The notes: generated by a model from the letters alone, not told the origin. A DNA stretch of 64,000 nt from Rhodococcoides trifolii (GCF_014635345.1 NZ_BMCU01000001.1:992001-1056000); one strand, 5' to 3'. Positions 17,175 to 44,992 are shown, counted from the first letter of the stretch. Numbers and translations: made by a program.

Positions 17175-17852
17175 ATGCCGGGACGTCAACGGCGTGACGG
17201 CGGAAGCGGCCCCGCCGGACCCAACACTGGAGGACCCAACGCAGCCGGAGGTGACAACCGCGGTGGAGGTAACGACCGCGGCGGTCGCGGCGGTCGGGAT
17301 TCTCGGGGCGGCAACGCCCAGGAGAAGAACAACCTCGAACGCGTAGTCGCGATCAACCGCGTCTCGAAGGTCGTGAAGGGTGGTCGTCGCTTCAGCTTCA
17401 CCGCCCTCGTGATCGTCGGTGACGGCAACGGTCTGGTCGGCGTCGGCTACGGCAAGGCCAAGGAAGTTCCCGCGGCCATTCAGAAGGGCGTCGAGGAGGC
17501 TCGCAAGAGCTTCTTCCGTGTCCCGCTGATCGGCAGCACCATCACGCATCCCGTTCAGGGTGAGGCTGCGGCCGGCGTCGTGATGTTGCGTCCGGCCAGC
17601 CCCGGTACCGGCGTCATCGCCGGTGGCGCGGTGCGTGCCGTGCTGGAATGCGCCGGCGTTCACGACATCCTCGCCAAGTCGCTCGGTAGTGACAACGCGA
17701 TCAACGTCGTCCACGCCACCGTTGCAGCACTCAAGGCTCTGCAGCGTCCGGAAGAGGTTGCGGCCCGTCGTGGCCTGCCGATCGAGGACGTCGCTCCCGC
17801 CGGCATGCTTCGTGCCCGCGCCGCAGCAGCAGGGAGTGCATCTCATGGCTGA
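17175..17852 (+). CDS. rpsE: 30S ribosomal protein S5
   Basis: The 225-residue protein is S5, which shapes decoding fidelity and the mRNA entry channel. The first 45-50 residues form an Arg/Gly/Asn-rich extension before the core [20 protein letters not shown], then [20 protein letters not shown] and the C-terminal [30 protein letters not shown] precedes the ATG. The last eight bases overlap rpmD. Confidence 0.98.
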   Translation: MPGRQRRDGGSGPAGPNTGGPNAAGGDNRGGGNDRGGRGGRDSRGGNAQEKNNLERVVAINRVSKVVKGGRRFSFTALVIVGDGNGLVGVGYGKAKEVPAAIQKGVEEARKSFFRVPLIGSTITHPVQGEAAAGVVMLRPASPGTGVIAGGAVRAVLECAGVHDILAKSLGSDNAINVVHATVAALKALQRPEEVAARRGLPIEDVAPAGMLRARAAAAGSASHG

Positions 17853-18030
17853 CCTGAAAGTTACCCAGATCAAGAGCTCCATCGGTCAGAAGAAGAACCA
17901 ACGCGACAGCCTGCGTACGTTGGGCCTCAAGAAGATCCGCCAGACGGTGACTCGCGAGGACAACGAGCAGAACCGCGGTCTGATCAACGTGGTGCGCCAC
18001 CTCGTAGTCGTTGAGGAGGTCACGAAGTGA
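17845..18030 (+). CDS. rpmD: 50S ribosomal protein L30
   Basis: The 61-residue protein is L30. The signature is [20 protein letters not shown] followed by [10 protein letters not shown] and the [16 protein letters not shown] ending. It starts eight bases inside the end of rpsE, with GGGAG a few bases before the ATG. Its TGA overlaps the rplO GTG (GTGA). Confidence 0.98.
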   Translation: MADLKVTQIKSSIGQKKNQRDSLRTLGLKKIRQTVTREDNEQNRGLINVVRHLVVVEEVTK

Positions 18031-18470
18031 CCATCAAACTGCATCACCTTCGCCCGGCTCCGGGTTCGAAGAGCGCCAAGATCCGCATCGGTCGCGGTGA
18101 AGGCGGCAAGCGAGGCAAGACCGGTGGTCGCGGAACCAAGGGCACGGGTGCTCGCAAGAACACCCCGGCCGGCTTCGAGGGTGGACAGATGCCGCTGCAC
18201 ATGCGGCTTCCCAAGCTCAAGGGCTTCACGAACCGCAACCGCATCGAGTACCAGGTCGTGAACCTGGTCGACATCGAGCGTCTGTTCCCCGAAGGTGGCG
18301 AGATCAGCAAGGACGATCTGGTCGCCAAGGGTGCAGTTCGCAAGAACCGTCTCGTCAAGATCCTCGGCGACGGCGACTTCTCGGTGAAGGCCAACATCAC
18401 TGCCGACAAGTTCACCGGCAGTGCCAAGGAAAAGATCAGTGCAGCCGGCGGAACCGTCACCGAGCTGTAA
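18027..18470 (+). CDS. rplO: 50S ribosomal protein L15
   Basis: The 147-residue protein is L15. The start is GTG overlapping the rpmD stop. The family N-terminus [20 protein letters not shown] is followed by the Gly/Arg/Lys-rich [18 protein letters not shown] that threads into rRNA, then [18 protein letters not shown] and a globular end. A long hairpin terminator begins about 18 bp after the stop, separating rplO from secY. Confidence 0.99.
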   Translation: MTIKLHHLRPAPGSKSAKIRIGRGEGGKRGKTGGRGTKGTGARKNTPAGFEGGQMPLHMRLPKLKGFTNRNRIEYQVVNLVDIERLFPEGGEISKDDLVAKGAVRKNRLVKILGDGDFSVKANITADKFTGSAKEKISAAGGTVTEL

Positions 18471-18487
18471 GAAACACCGCGTGAGGA

Positions 18488-18530
18488 ATGGCCGCGGCAC
18501 GACCACCGTCGTGCTGCGGCCATTGCCTTT
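18488..18530 (+). terminator. Terminator-like hairpin between rplO and secY
   Basis: Arms ATGGCCGC-G-GCACGAC and GTCGTGC-T-GCGGCCAT pair over 15 bp with one mismatch and a CACC loop (18488-18523). The downstream sequence TGCCTTTCG is only weakly T-rich, so termination may be partial. Confidence 0.65.
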
Positions 18531-18653
18531 CGTAGATCGCCCGACTGGCCAGGTCGGTCGTCGATCACCCGCTGTTAGAGTGCTTAGCGGCGGTCCCGTT
18601 GCCTCGCACCGGGCTCCTTTCGTTCTTTTCAGATACCCGTCCCAGGAGGATCT

Positions 18654-19976
18654 TTGCTTTCCGCCCTCGTGTCGGCCCTCAGGACTCCGGACCTGAGGCG
18701 GAAGATCCTCTTCACGCTCGGCCTGATCGCTCTGTACCGCTTCGGCGCGACGCTTCCGTCGCCCGGCGTCGACTACGGCAACGTGCGTCAGTGCATCGAC
18801 CAGGTGTCCGGCGGATCGTCGGCCGGTATCTACTCGCTGATCAACCTGTTCTCCGGCGGCGCGCTGCTGCAGCTGTCGGTGTTCGCGATCGGCATCATGC
18901 CCTTCATCACCGCCAGCATCATCGTTCAGCTGCTGACCGTCGTGATCCCGCGTTTCGAGGAACTCCGCAAGGAGGGCCAGGCCGGTCAGGCCAAGATGAC
19001 GCAGTACACGCGGTATCTGTCGATCGCGTTGGCCGTTCTGCAGGCCACCGGGCTGGTCGCGCTCGCCTCGCGAGGCCAGCTGCTGCAGGGCTGCAACCTC
19101 GACATCATCGCCGACACGTCCATCTTCGGCCTGGTCATCATCGTGCTCGTCATGACGGCCGGTGCGGCCCTGGTCATGTGGTTCGGCGAGATCATCACCG
19201 AGCGCGGCGTCGGCAACGGTATGTCGCTCCTCATCTTCGCCGGCATCGCGTCGCGTATCCCGTCCGAGGGCAAGTCCATCCTCGACAGCCGCGGCGGCCT
19301 GGTCTTCGGCCTCGTGTGTGTCGCAGCGCTGCTCATCATCGCCGGCGTCGTCTTCGTCGAGCAGGGCCAGCGCCGTATCCCGGTGCAGTACGCCAAGCGC
19401 ATGGTCGGCCGCAAGATGTACGGCGGATCGTCGACGTACCTGCCGCTCAAGGTCAACCAGGCCGGCGTCATCCCGGTGATCTTCGCGTCGTCGCTGCTCT
19501 ACCTTCCGAACCTCATCGCCCAGCTCACCAACGCCACGACGGCAGCGGACCCGAGCTGGTGGCAGAGGGCAATCAACACGTATCTGGTGAACCCGGCGAA
19601 CCCGGTCTACATCCTCATCTACTTCGGCCTCATCGTCTTCTTCACCTACTTCTACGTCGCCATCACGTTCAACCCAGAAGAACGTGCCGACGAGATGAAG
19701 AAGTTCGGCGGCTTCATTCCGGGTATCCGGCCGGGTCAACCCACGGCCGACTACCTGAATTTCGTTCTCAGTCGCATCACGCTGCCCGGTGCCATCTATC
19801 TCGGCACCATCGCGGTTCTCCCCAATCTGTTCCTCGACATCGGTAGCTCCGGTGGTGGCCAGAACCTGCCCTTCGGCGGCACGGCGGTGCTCATCATGGT
19901 GAGCGTCGGCCTGGACACGGTCAAGCAGATCGAGAGCCAGCTCATGCAGCGCAACTACGAAGGGTTCCTCAAGTGA
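18654..19976 (+). CDS. secY: Protein translocase subunit SecY
   Basis: The 440-residue protein is the channel subunit of the Sec translocon, with ten membrane helices. It starts at TTG 18654, with a near-perfect CCAGGAGGA site. The N-terminus has [19 protein letters not shown]. Other family features are [49 protein letters not shown], the cytoplasmic loop [15 protein letters not shown] and the late [20 protein letters not shown]. It heads the secY-adk-map operon and its stop overlaps the adk start. A weak TTAGAGT at 18575-18581 might be the -10 box. Confidence 0.99.
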   Translation: MLSALVSALRTPDLRRKILFTLGLIALYRFGATLPSPGVDYGNVRQCIDQVSGGSSAGIYSLINLFSGGALLQLSVFAIGIMPFITASIIVQLLTVVIPRFEELRKEGQAGQAKMTQYTRYLSIALAVLQATGLVALASRGQLLQGCNLDIIADTSIFGLVIIVLVMTAGAALVMWFGEIITERGVGNGMSLLIFAGIASRIPSEGKSILDSRGGLVFGLVCVAALLIIAGVVFVEQGQRRIPVQYAKRMVGRKMYGGSSTYLPLKVNQAGVIPVIFASSLLYLPNLIAQLTNATTAADPSWWQRAINTYLVNPANPVYILIYFGLIVFFTYFYVAITFNPEERADEMKKFGGFIPGIRPGQPTADYLNFVLSRITLPGAIYLGTIAVLPNLFLDIGSSGGGQNLPFGGTAVLIMVSVGLDTVKQIESQLMQRNYEGFLK

Positions 19977-20521
19977 GACTCGTTCTCCTCGGTCCTCCCG
20001 GTGCCGGCAAGGGCACTCAGGCAAAGCTCCTGTCGGAGAAGCTCGGCATCCCGCACGTGTCCACCGGAGACCTCTTCCGCGCGAACATCGGCGAGTCCAC
20101 CCCACTCGGAATCGAAGCCAAGAAGTACCTCGACGCGGGCGATCTCGTGCCGAGCGAGCTGACGGTCGACATGGTGCGCAGCCGTGTCGCCGAGCCCGAC
20201 GCGACGGGTGGCTTCATCCTCGACGGTTTTCCTCGTTCCGTCGGTCAGGCCGATTCGCTCGCCGAGATCCTCGCCGAGCTGGACAAGAAGCTCGACGCGG
20301 TCGTCTCCTTCGTCATCGACGAGGACGTCGTCGTGGAGCGCATGCTCGCGCGCGGACGTGAGGACGACACCGAGGACGTCATTCGCAATCGTATGAAGGT
20401 CTACCGCGACGAGACTTCGCCGCTGCTCGACTACTACAAGGACCACGGCCGGTTGGTCACCATCGATGCCGAGGGCGACGTCGACGACGTCAACCGCAAA
20501 GTCCTGGACGCGCTCGAGTAA
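19973..20521 (+). CDS. adk: Adenylate kinase
   Basis: The 182-residue enzyme interconverts ATP, ADP and AMP. The P-loop [16 protein letters not shown] is at the N-terminus, then the AMP-site [12 protein letters not shown] and [15 protein letters not shown]. This is the short form: the LID is a brief loop ([16 protein letters not shown]) without the zinc-type insertion, as in mycobacteria. The start GTG overlaps the secY stop (GTGA), and map begins 2 bp after its stop. Confidence 0.99.
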   Translation: MRLVLLGPPGAGKGTQAKLLSEKLGIPHVSTGDLFRANIGESTPLGIEAKKYLDAGDLVPSELTVDMVRSRVAEPDATGGFILDGFPRSVGQADSLAEILAELDKKLDAVVSFVIDEDVVVERMLARGREDDTEDVIRNRMKVYRDETSPLLDYYKDHGRLVTIDAEGDVDDVNRKVLDALE

Positions 20522-20523
20522 GC

Positions 20524-21318
20524 ATGGGGTTCGGACGCAAACGCAAGGTGGTCCCGTTCAAGAGCGCGGGCGAGCTCGACGCGATGGAAGCCGCGGGTGC
20601 CGTCGTCGGTCGGGCCTTGGTCGCGGTCAAGGAACACGCGAAGCCGGGTGTCTCGACGCTCGAACTCGACGAGGTGGCCGAGTCGGTCATCCGTGACGCT
20701 GGCGCGGTTCCGTCGTTCCTCGGGTACCACGGTTTCACCGGCAGTATCTGCAGCTCCGTGAACGAGGTTGTGGTGCACGGCATTCCGAGCAGTGCTGTCG
20801 TCCTTGGCGAGGGTGACCTCGTCTCGATCGATTGCGGGGCCATCCTCGACGGTTGGCACGGCGACTCGGCGTGGACGTTCGGAATCGGTGAGGTCATCGA
20901 GGCAGACGCCCGCCTCAGCGAGGCGACACGCTTGTCGATGGAAGCCGGTATCGCCGCGATGGTGCCCGGCAACCGCCTCACCGACGTTTCCTGGGCCATC
21001 GAACAAGGCACTCACGCCGCCGAGAAGGCACACGGGCGCAGCTACGGAATCGTCGACGGTTACGGCGGGCACGGCATCGGCCGCGAGATGCACATGGAGC
21101 CGTTCCTCGCCAACGAGGGCGCGCCCGGTAAGGGACCCGAGTTGGTGGTGGGATCGACCTTGGCGATCGAGCCCATGCTGACCCTCGGAACCTACGAGAC
21201 CGACGTTCTCGGCGACGGGTGGACCGTCGTCACCACCGACGGATCCCGAAGCGCCCATTGGGAACACACCGTCGCCGTGACCGAGGACGGGCCCCGGATT
21301 CTGACGCTGCGACCCTAG
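20524..21318 (+). CDS. map: Methionine aminopeptidase, type I
   Basis: The 264-residue enzyme removes the initiator methionine. The metal ligands of the pita-bread fold are visible: [19 protein letters not shown] (two Asp), the His of GYGGHGIG, the Glu of LAIEPML and the Glu of WEHTVAV. The substrate His is in [20 protein letters not shown]. There is no N-terminal zinc-finger extension. It closes the secY-adk-map operon. Its TAG shares CTAG with the stop of the convergent gene. Confidence 0.98.
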   Translation: MGFGRKRKVVPFKSAGELDAMEAAGAVVGRALVAVKEHAKPGVSTLELDEVAESVIRDAGAVPSFLGYHGFTGSICSSVNEVVVHGIPSSAVVLGEGDLVSIDCGAILDGWHGDSAWTFGIGEVIEADARLSEATRLSMEAGIAAMVPGNRLTDVSWAIEQGTHAAEKAHGRSYGIVDGYGGHGIGREMHMEPFLANEGAPGKGPELVVGSTLAIEPMLTLGTYETDVLGDGWTVVTTDGSRSAHWEHTVAVTEDGPRILTLRP

Positions 21319-22325
21319 GCCGAGTGCGCTGGGTCCACGACCTCGTCGGGCTTCGGCGGCGGCGGGGGAGTGCCGTCACCGAAGGGCCTGCCGCCCAGCT
21401 GTTCCCGGCGGTGCGGGGTCAGCCAATTCGACAGGTCCGGCCCCTTCGGCACGATCTGCGTCGGATTGATGTCCTTGTGGACGATGTAGTAGTGCTGCTT
21501 GATCTGCACGAAGTCGGTGGTGTCGCCGAACCCGGGGGTCTGGAACAGGTCTCGTGCGTATCCCCACAGCGCCGGCATCTCGATGAGCTTGTTGCGGTTG
21601 GCCTTGAAGTGCCCGTGGTAGACGGCGTCGAAGCGGGCGAGCGTGGTGAACAGGCGCACGTCGGCCTCGGTGATGGTGTCGCCGACGAGGAATCGCTGCC
21701 TCGAGAGGCGCTCTTCGAGCCAGTCCAGCCGGGAGAACAGTTGGTCGTAGGCTTTGTCGTACGCCTCCTGTGAGCCGGCGAAGCCGCAGCGGTAGACGCC
21801 GTTGTTGACGTCCTTGAACACCAGTTCGGCTACTTCGTCGATCTCGCTGCGCAGCGCATCGGGGTAGAGGTTGGGCGCGCCGTCGCGGTGGTACTGCGTC
21901 CATTCGGTCGAGAAGTCCAGCGTCATCTGCGGGTAGTCGTTGGTGACGACTTTGCCCGAGGAGACCTCCACCACGGCGGGCACGGTGATACCGCGGGGAT
22001 AGTCGGGGAAGCGAGCGAGGTACGCGTCCTGGATGCGTGGGATCTTCAGCACCGGGTCCAGGCCGTCGGGGTCGAGATCGAATGTCCAGCTTCGCTTGTC
22101 GTGCGTCGGACCGCAGATGCCCATGGAGAGAACGTCTTCGAGGCCGAGAAGCCTGCGCACGATGATCGCGCGGTTGGCCCAGGGGCAGGCGCGGGCCACG
22201 ACCAAGCGATAGCGATCCGGCTCCACCTTCCACCCGTCACCGCCGTCCGCCGTGATGCGGTCCTCGATGTAGTTGGTGTCGCGGTTGAACTCGTCCTGCT
22301 CGACGTACGAACCCTCGTTGCTCAT
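21315..22325 (-). CDS. Glutathionyl-hydroquinone-reductase-like protein (Xi-class GST fold)
   Basis: The 336-residue protein fits the YqjG/ECM4/PcpF family, which removes a thiol from S-conjugated hydroquinones. The thioredoxin-like part carries the catalytic [20 protein letters not shown] with the family CPWA motif. The second domain has [11 protein letters not shown]-like helices and the [30 protein letters not shown] signature. Actinobacteria of this group make mycothiol rather than glutathione, so the natural thiol may be mycothiol. The start follows GGAGGC and overlaps the upstream gene's stop (ATGA). A Pro-rich C-terminal tail ends the protein. Confidence 0.88.
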   Translation of the reverse strand: MSNEGSYVEQDEFNRDTNYIEDRITADGGDGWKVEPDRYRLVVARACPWANRAIIVRRLLGLEDVLSMGICGPTHDKRSWTFDLDPDGLDPVLKIPRIQDAYLARFPDYPRGITVPAVVEVSSGKVVTNDYPQMTLDFSTEWTQYHRDGAPNLYPDALRSEIDEVAELVFKDVNNGVYRCGFAGSQEAYDKAYDQLFSRLDWLEERLSRQRFLVGDTITEADVRLFTTLARFDAVYHGHFKANRNKLIEMPALWGYARDLFQTPGFGDTTDFVQIKQHYYIVHKDINPTQIVPKGPDLSNWLTPHRREQLGGRPFGDGTPPPPPKPDEVVDPAHSA

Positions 22326-23044
22326 GCCTCCAACGTACTGGTGAGCCGCACCTGCGTCCGCACCCCTAGTTCGACGTAGCCCAATGCTTGGCCGAGCAGT
22401 CGTCCGGCGAGGTTGTCGACGTGGGCCTGCCACTGCGGAACGAGCCCGGCGTCGATGGCGTCGTTGGTGGCCAGTCGCCCGGCGGTGAAGCCGTATCCCC
22501 GACGTCGATGATCCGACGCCGTCAGCACTCCCATGTCGGCGACGAAGCCGTGGAACTCGACGTAACCCGCACCGGACGCTGGCTTGGCCGAGTCCTCGCC
22601 CTCCGAGTCGTCCATGACGGTGAACCAGTTGCGTTTGCGGGCGATGTCGGCTTCGGCGGCGTCGTCGGGCGGCACGCTGTGTTCCAGTGTCAGAACATGA
22701 TTCAGGTCGTGGGAAATCAGCGGACTCTCTTGTCCGACATCGCCGCGTACCTCGTCCGCGTACGCGAGAGTGGTCGGTCCGGCGCACCGTCCGGCGCGCT
22801 GGCCGGCGAGACCGCGGATCCCGTCACGCGTGGCCAGTTCCTCGTTGCTCATGCCGTCGGCACGGGCGATGGCCCACGACGGCCCGGTGAGGGCGCTGCG
22901 GCCGTCGAGCACGACGAAATCGATCGTGTCGGTGTCGTCGTCCTCGGCCACGACTCGGGTGCGGGGCTCGAGGAACGCGTCGTCGGGAAGTCCCAGTGCA
23001 CGCGCCCACGCGAGTCGGACGATGTCGATCTGGTGGGAATTCAC
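22322..23044 (-). CDS. GNAT-like N-acetyltransferase
   Basis: The protein is about 240 residues from the GTG at 23044. The C-terminal half has the acetyl-CoA loop pattern of GNAT enzymes: MGVLTASDHRRRGYGFTAG, followed by AIDAGLVPQWQAHVDN and LGQALGYVELGVRTQVRL, where the Asn and the LGY are typical late GNAT features. The N-terminal part has a predicted beta-rich region without clear motifs. The substrate is unknown. It is translationally coupled to the following hydroquinone-reductase-like gene. A GTG at 23053 is an alternative start. Confidence 0.72.
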   Translation of the reverse strand: MNSHQIDIVRLAWARALGLPDDAFLEPRTRVVAEDDDTDTIDFVVLDGRSALTGPSWAIARADGMSNEELATRDGIRGLAGQRAGRCAGPTTLAYADEVRGDVGQESPLISHDLNHVLTLEHSVPPDDAAEADIARKRNWFTVMDDSEGEDSAKPASGAGYVEFHGFVADMGVLTASDHRRRGYGFTAGRLATNDAIDAGLVPQWQAHVDNLAGRLLGQALGYVELGVRTQVRLTSTLEA

Positions 23045-23079
23045 GGGAACCACGCTAGCGCGGCGCCGTCCGGTCCAGG

Positions 23080-23122
23080 TTGCGTCGCACCCATTCCACG
23101 CCGTATATTCCACTTGGAATAT
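23080..23122 (+). promoter_or_regulatory. padR promoter with overlapping palindromic operator
   Basis: TTGCGT (23080-23085) and TATATT (23104-23109) are 18 bp apart. A palindrome ATATTCCA-CT-TGGAATAT at 23105-23122 covers the -10 box and the expected start of transcription. That is the standard layout of an autorepressed padR-transporter operon. Confidence 0.7.
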
Positions 23123-23160
23123 TCGACACGGGGCAATTTGTCCGGTTAGGGGGAATCGGT

Positions 23161-23742
23161 ATGGCAGCAACACCTCTGACCCCTATGGCCATCGCCGTCC
23201 TCGCCCTGCTGTTCGAACGCGCCATGCACCCGTACGAGATGTATCAATTGCTGATCGCACGTAAGGAAGACCGGTTGCTCAAGATCAGGCCGGGCTCGCT
23301 GTACCACACGGTCGACCGCCTGGCCGAGCGTGAACTCGTGGCATCCGTCGGCACGGACCGCGACGGCAACCGCCCCGAACGCACCACCTACGAAGTCACC
23401 GATGCGGGCAAAGATGCTCTGCGAGAACGGCTCACGGAACTTCTCTCCGCACCTGCCGAAGAATATCCGCAGTTCACCCTCGCACTGTCCGAGGCGCACA
23501 ACCTCAGTGCCGAGACCGCGTCGGAGTTGTTGAAGAACCGCGTGGCACTGCTCCAGAAGGATCTCGACGAACTACTGCTCATCGCGGAGTCCGTCTGCGA
23601 AAAACGCATCTATTACGTCGGACTCGAATACACCGTCGCCATGCGCACAGCCGAATTGTCGTGGCTGCGTGCTTTCGTCGTCGACATAGACAGCGGCGCA
23701 CTCGAATGGCAACCCCACGAACTCGCAAAAGGAAACCGATGA
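23161..23742 (+). CDS. PadR-family transcriptional repressor
   Basis: The 193-residue protein has the PadR winged helix at residues 1-85: LTPMAIAVLALLFERAMHPY, EMYQLLIARK, RPGSLYHTVDRLAERELV and the wing ERTTYEVTDAGKDAL. A C-terminal helical dimerisation domain (Vir_act_alpha_C type) follows. It is the first gene of an operon with an MFS exporter (ATGA overlap), so it most likely represses the exporter until an inducing compound binds. The palindrome at 23105-23122 is the probable operator. Confidence 0.9.
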   Translation: MAATPLTPMAIAVLALLFERAMHPYEMYQLLIARKEDRLLKIRPGSLYHTVDRLAERELVASVGTDRDGNRPERTTYEVTDAGKDALRERLTELLSAPAEEYPQFTLALSEAHNLSAETASELLKNRVALLQKDLDELLLIAESVCEKRIYYVGLEYTVAMRTAELSWLRAFVVDIDSGALEWQPHELAKGNR

Positions 23743-25247
23743 CCACTCCCACCACCGGCACCGCGCCGCAGACCAACCCCTGGGTTGCACTGTGGGTGCT
23801 CTGCCTCGGCTTCTTCATGATCCTGGTCGACACCACGATCGTCGCCGTCGCGCAGCCCGCCATCCTGACGGGCCTGAACACCGGCATCGACAACGTCATC
23901 TGGGTCACCAGCGCCTACCTGCTCGCGTACGCAGTGCCGCTGCTGGTCACCGGGCGTCTCGGCGACCGGTTCGGCCCCAAGAACCTCTACATCGGCGGCC
24001 TGATCGTCTTCACGCTCGCCTCGCTCTGGTGTGGTCTCTCCGGGTCCATCGAGATGCTGATCGCCGCCCGCGCCGTGCAGGGCGTCGGTGCCGCGATGAT
24101 CACCCCGCAGACCATGGCCGTGATCACCCGCATCTTCCCCAAGGACAAGCGCGGAACCGCGATGGGCGTCTGGGGTGCCGTCGCCGGCGTCGCCACTCTC
24201 GTCGGACCGCTTCTCGGCGGCGTCCTCGTCGATTCGCTGGGCTGGGAGTGGATCTTCTTCATCAACATCCCGGTCGGCATAGTCGCCGTCGTTCTGGCTG
24301 TGAAGTTCGTGCCCACGCTGCCGACCAACGAGCACACCTTCGACATTCTCGGTGTGGTGTTGAGTGCGGTCGGACTCTTCTTCCTCGTGTTCGGAATCCA
24401 GGAAGGCCAGAAACACAGCTGGAACGCCTGGATCTGGACGTCCATCATCTTCGGCATCGCCGTCTTCGCTGCCTTCGTCTACTGGCAGGCCCGAAACAAG
24501 AACGAACCGTTGGTCCCGCTCGGCCTGTTCAAGGACCGCAATTTCTCCATCTCCAACATCGCGATCGGCACGATGGGGTTCGCGATGTCGGGAATGATGC
24601 TGCCGGTCATGCTCTTCCTGCAGAGTGGCACCGGGCTGTCGCCGACGCGCGCCGCACTCACCTTCGTCCCGATGGCCATCTTGACGGGCGCGTTGGCGCC
24701 GGTGGTCGGCAAGCAGGTGGACAAGGTGCACCCGCGCTACATCGCGGGGACCGGCTTGTTTCTCCTCGCCATCGCGTTGGTATGGCTCACGACGGTGATG
24801 ACCCCGTCGGCTCCGATCTGGCAGCTGATCCTGCCGGTCGGCGTGATGGGTGTCGCGAACGCGATGATCTGGGCCCCGCTGGGCGCCACCGCAACTCGGA
24901 ACCTGCCGTTGAGTCAGGCGGGCGCCGGTTCCGGCGTCTACAACACGACCAGGATGTTCGGATCTGTGCTCGGCAGCGCGGGAATCGGGGTGTTGATGCA
25001 GAACCGCATCGCCGCCGAACTGCCCGTCCAGGCATCGGGCGCGGGCGCCGAAATCCAGTCGGGCCGAGTTCCCGCCATGATCGCTGACGGGTTCAGCTCC
25101 GCACTGGCGCAGTCGTTGTACCTCCCCGCCGCGGTGCTGTTACTGGGCGCGATCGCGTGCGCGTTCTACGCGCGGCCGGCGTTCGGTGAGCATGCAGGGA
25201 TGGCGGCAGAGAAAGCGGCTCCGGCCAAGGTGGTTGCGGGCCCCTAG
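23739..25247 (+). CDS. MFS drug exporter, DHA2 (EmrB/QacA) type
   Basis: The 502-residue membrane protein has about fourteen hydrophobic helices. Helix 1 contains MILVDTTIVAVAQPAI, the DHA2 motif D1 pattern. Motif A is GRLGDRFGPKNLY and motif C is around GAVAGVATLVGPLLGGVLVD with WIFFINIPVGI behind it. It should be a proton-driven exporter of hydrophobic or cationic compounds. The start ATG overlaps the padR stop, so it is co-expressed with its repressor. The substrate cannot be predicted. Confidence 0.92.
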   Translation: MTTPTTGTAPQTNPWVALWVLCLGFFMILVDTTIVAVAQPAILTGLNTGIDNVIWVTSAYLLAYAVPLLVTGRLGDRFGPKNLYIGGLIVFTLASLWCGLSGSIEMLIAARAVQGVGAAMITPQTMAVITRIFPKDKRGTAMGVWGAVAGVATLVGPLLGGVLVDSLGWEWIFFINIPVGIVAVVLAVKFVPTLPTNEHTFDILGVVLSAVGLFFLVFGIQEGQKHSWNAWIWTSIIFGIAVFAAFVYWQARNKNEPLVPLGLFKDRNFSISNIAIGTMGFAMSGMMLPVMLFLQSGTGLSPTRAALTFVPMAILTGALAPVVGKQVDKVHPRYIAGTGLFLLAIALVWLTTVMTPSAPIWQLILPVGVMGVANAMIWAPLGATATRNLPLSQAGAGSGVYNTTRMFGSVLGSAGIGVLMQNRIAAELPVQASGAGAEIQSGRVPAMIADGFSSALAQSLYLPAAVLLLGAIACAFYARPAFGEHAGMAAEKAAPAKVVAGP

Positions 25248-25256
25248 GCTGACGGA

Positions 25257-26546
25257 ATGGCCGACACCCGCGCAGCACTTCTGCGCGCTCGCGACACGTT
25301 CTGGTTCCTGCCCGCCGTCCTCGGTCTTGCTGCGGTAGCACTCGCCCAAGGGCTCATCACGTTCGACCGGCGGCTGTCCAACACGGACTTCGGTGCCTGG
25401 GGCGCGTTGTTCTACCGGGTGGGCGCGAGCGGAAGCCGCGACATTCTGGGCGCGATCGGCGGATCGATGCTCGGTGTCGCGGCTACCTCGTTCTCCATCA
25501 CCATCTCGGTGTTGGCCACGGCCAGTTCGACGTATGGTCCGCGGCTCGTCCGAAACTTCATGGCGGATCGCGGAAACCAGTTCGTGCTGGGCATGTTCGG
25601 GGCGACGTTCCTCTACGCGCTGATGGTGCTGCGGTCCATCCGATCGGCAGCGGACGATCACATCGCCTTCGTGCCCGACATCGCCGTCAACGTCGCGGTG
25701 CTGCTCGCGGTGGTCGACGTTGCCGTCCTGGTGTACTTCATTCACCACATCGCGAACTCGATCCAAGTGTCGACGCTGTCCGCCCGTGTCCGCCGCGAAC
25801 TGGTGGACGCAGTGGACATGCTGTATCCAGCAGAGCAACCGGACAATGCCGTGGCTGCCCCCGCGCTCGACGCCGTGTCGCTTTCGACGGTAGTCGCCAA
25901 GTCGTCGGGCTTCGTGGTGTCCATCGACGAAAGTGCATTGCTCGAGGCGGCGCGCCGGCACGACTGCGTGTGCGAATTGCGGGTCCGCAGCGGCCATCAC
26001 CTGGTCGCCGGCGAGATCATCGCGGTCGTGTCGTCGTCCGAGATGGCCGATGACGTTCGCTCCGCGGTGCGGCTCGGCGACAGTCGCACCCCGAGGCAAG
26101 ACATCACCTTCGCGACGCAGCAGCTCACCGAGATGGCGGTGCGCGCGCTGTCCGCCAGCACGAACGACCCGTACACGGCCCGCAACGCCCTCGACGAGCT
26201 GGCGGTCGGCCTGGTTCCTCTCAGTCGCCGTCCCGTTCCGCTGACGGGCCGAACGGACGACGAGGGCGTCCCGCGCCTGACGGTCACGCGGGTACCCGTG
26301 GTCGAGCTGCTCGACGACGTCTTCGACGCCATCCGCGTGTGCGTCGCCGACGACCCGATCGCCGTGGAGGCCGTCATCAGGTTGGCGCGTCGTATCGGCC
26401 TCGCCACGGTGCACGACGACATTCGCGAATGCGTACAGGAGAAGCTTCGTGCTCTCCGTCGCGCGGTCGAGGCCTCCAGTCCCGACCCCAGCGACCTGGA
26501 CCGGTGCGCTCGGCACGTGGACGAAGCTCTGGAATCCATGGCGTGA
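25257..26546 (+). CDS. DUF2254 membrane protein
   Basis: The 429-residue protein fits the DUF2254 family of predicted membrane proteins. Four hydrophobic segments lie in the first 180 residues: around FWFLPAVLGLAAVALAQGL, DILGAIGGSMLGVAATSFSI, FVLGMFGATFLYALMVL and VNVAVLLAVVDVAVLVYFI. The long cytoplasmic half has a repeated helical character with ALSASTNDPYTARNALDELA, a family hallmark. No function is established. It lies 9 bp after the exporter stop and may be read through from that operon. Confidence 0.85.
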   Translation: MADTRAALLRARDTFWFLPAVLGLAAVALAQGLITFDRRLSNTDFGAWGALFYRVGASGSRDILGAIGGSMLGVAATSFSITISVLATASSTYGPRLVRNFMADRGNQFVLGMFGATFLYALMVLRSIRSAADDHIAFVPDIAVNVAVLLAVVDVAVLVYFIHHIANSIQVSTLSARVRRELVDAVDMLYPAEQPDNAVAAPALDAVSLSTVVAKSSGFVVSIDESALLEAARRHDCVCELRVRSGHHLVAGEIIAVVSSSEMADDVRSAVRLGDSRTPRQDITFATQQLTEMAVRALSASTNDPYTARNALDELAVGLVPLSRRPVPLTGRTDDEGVPRLTVTRVPVVELLDDVFDAIRVCVADDPIAVEAVIRLARRIGLATVHDDIRECVQEKLRALRRAVEASSPDPSDLDRCARHVDEALESMA

Positions 26547-26576
26547 GAAATTCGATGGCATGAGAAAGTGACAACC

Positions 26577-27364
26577 ATGACGCTGCAACCCACCCGCCTC
26601 GAGCGCACCACCACCGACGCCGGCGCCGAACTGGCCATTCTCACCTTCGACGACGGTGGCCTGAATCTGTTCGATCAGGCCATGTTCGACGCGGTGATCG
26701 AGGACATCGCGTCGCTCACCGAGCACCCGCCGCGCGCCCTGCTCCTGCGGGCCGAGGGCAAAGTCGTCTCCGGAGGGGTCGACGTCCACGTGTTCGACGG
26801 GCTCACCGAGGCCGAGGGCACTGCCCTCTGGGAGGACATGTTCGCGCAGATCGCGCATCCTCTCGAGGATCTGCCCTGCCCGGTCGTCTACGCGGCGCAC
26901 GGGCTGACGCTGACGGCGGCGCTCGAGATCGCGCTGGCGTGCGACATCATCCTGGCCGCGCCGAGAGCGAAGTTCGGTCTCGTCGAAACCGTTGTGGGAC
27001 TGACCCCGTCGATGGGTGGACCGCAGCGGATGGCCGAGCGCGCCGGGTCGGGGCGGGCACGCGAGTTCGTGATGACCGGCGATCTGTACGACGCCGCGAC
27101 GATGTTGGAGTGGGGTGTCGTCAACCAGATTCACGACGACGTCGACACTGCCGCTCGCGCGTTGGCCGCCCGTCTCGCCGACGGCCCGACCCGCGCGCAC
27201 GCGGCGACCAAGGAGATCATCGGTGCTTGGCGCTCCGGCGGTGTGCGACATGCCGATTCGATCACGTCCGCCGTCTCGGGCGCGTTGTTCGAGACCGAGG
27301 ACCTGAAGGGCGCGGTGCGCAGCTTCCTCGACGTGGGGCCCGGTAAGGCCACGTACACCGGGCG

Positions 27365-27368
<4 letters not shown>
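26577..27368 (+). CDS. Enoyl-CoA hydratase/isomerase family protein
   Basis: The protein is about 263 residues from the ATG at 26577, which has GAGAAAG about eight bases upstream; a GTG at 26568 would add three residues. The crotonase fold is seen in LRAEGKVVSGGVDVHVF (first oxyanion-hole segment), AAHGLTLTAALEIALACDII (second) and FGLVETVVGLTPSMGGPQ, which holds one Glu at the usual catalytic position. The first loop has SGGVD where hydratases usually have SAGAD. The true substrate is unknown. Its TAG shares CTAG with the convergent NRPS stop. Confidence 0.87.
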
Positions 27369-44875
<17,507 letters not shown>

Positions 44876-44992
44876 GAATGTCGAGCCGATATTTCTGCCG
44901 GGGTCACAGACTCACGGTACAAAGAACGGCGTTCGAACGGACGATTTACCCGTTACTTTGGGAGGTCTACACGGTTGCGCCGGGATCGATTG

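Noticed and set aside
17886-20105. 739-codon minus-strand frame opposite rplO-secY
   Set aside because: Acidic, repetitive antisense shadow of ribosomal and secY codons.
44876-44992. CGTTCGAACG palindrome (44930-44939) as an NRPS operator
   Set aside because: It is only 10 bp, has no clear promoter boxes around it and no linked regulator gene, so support is too thin.
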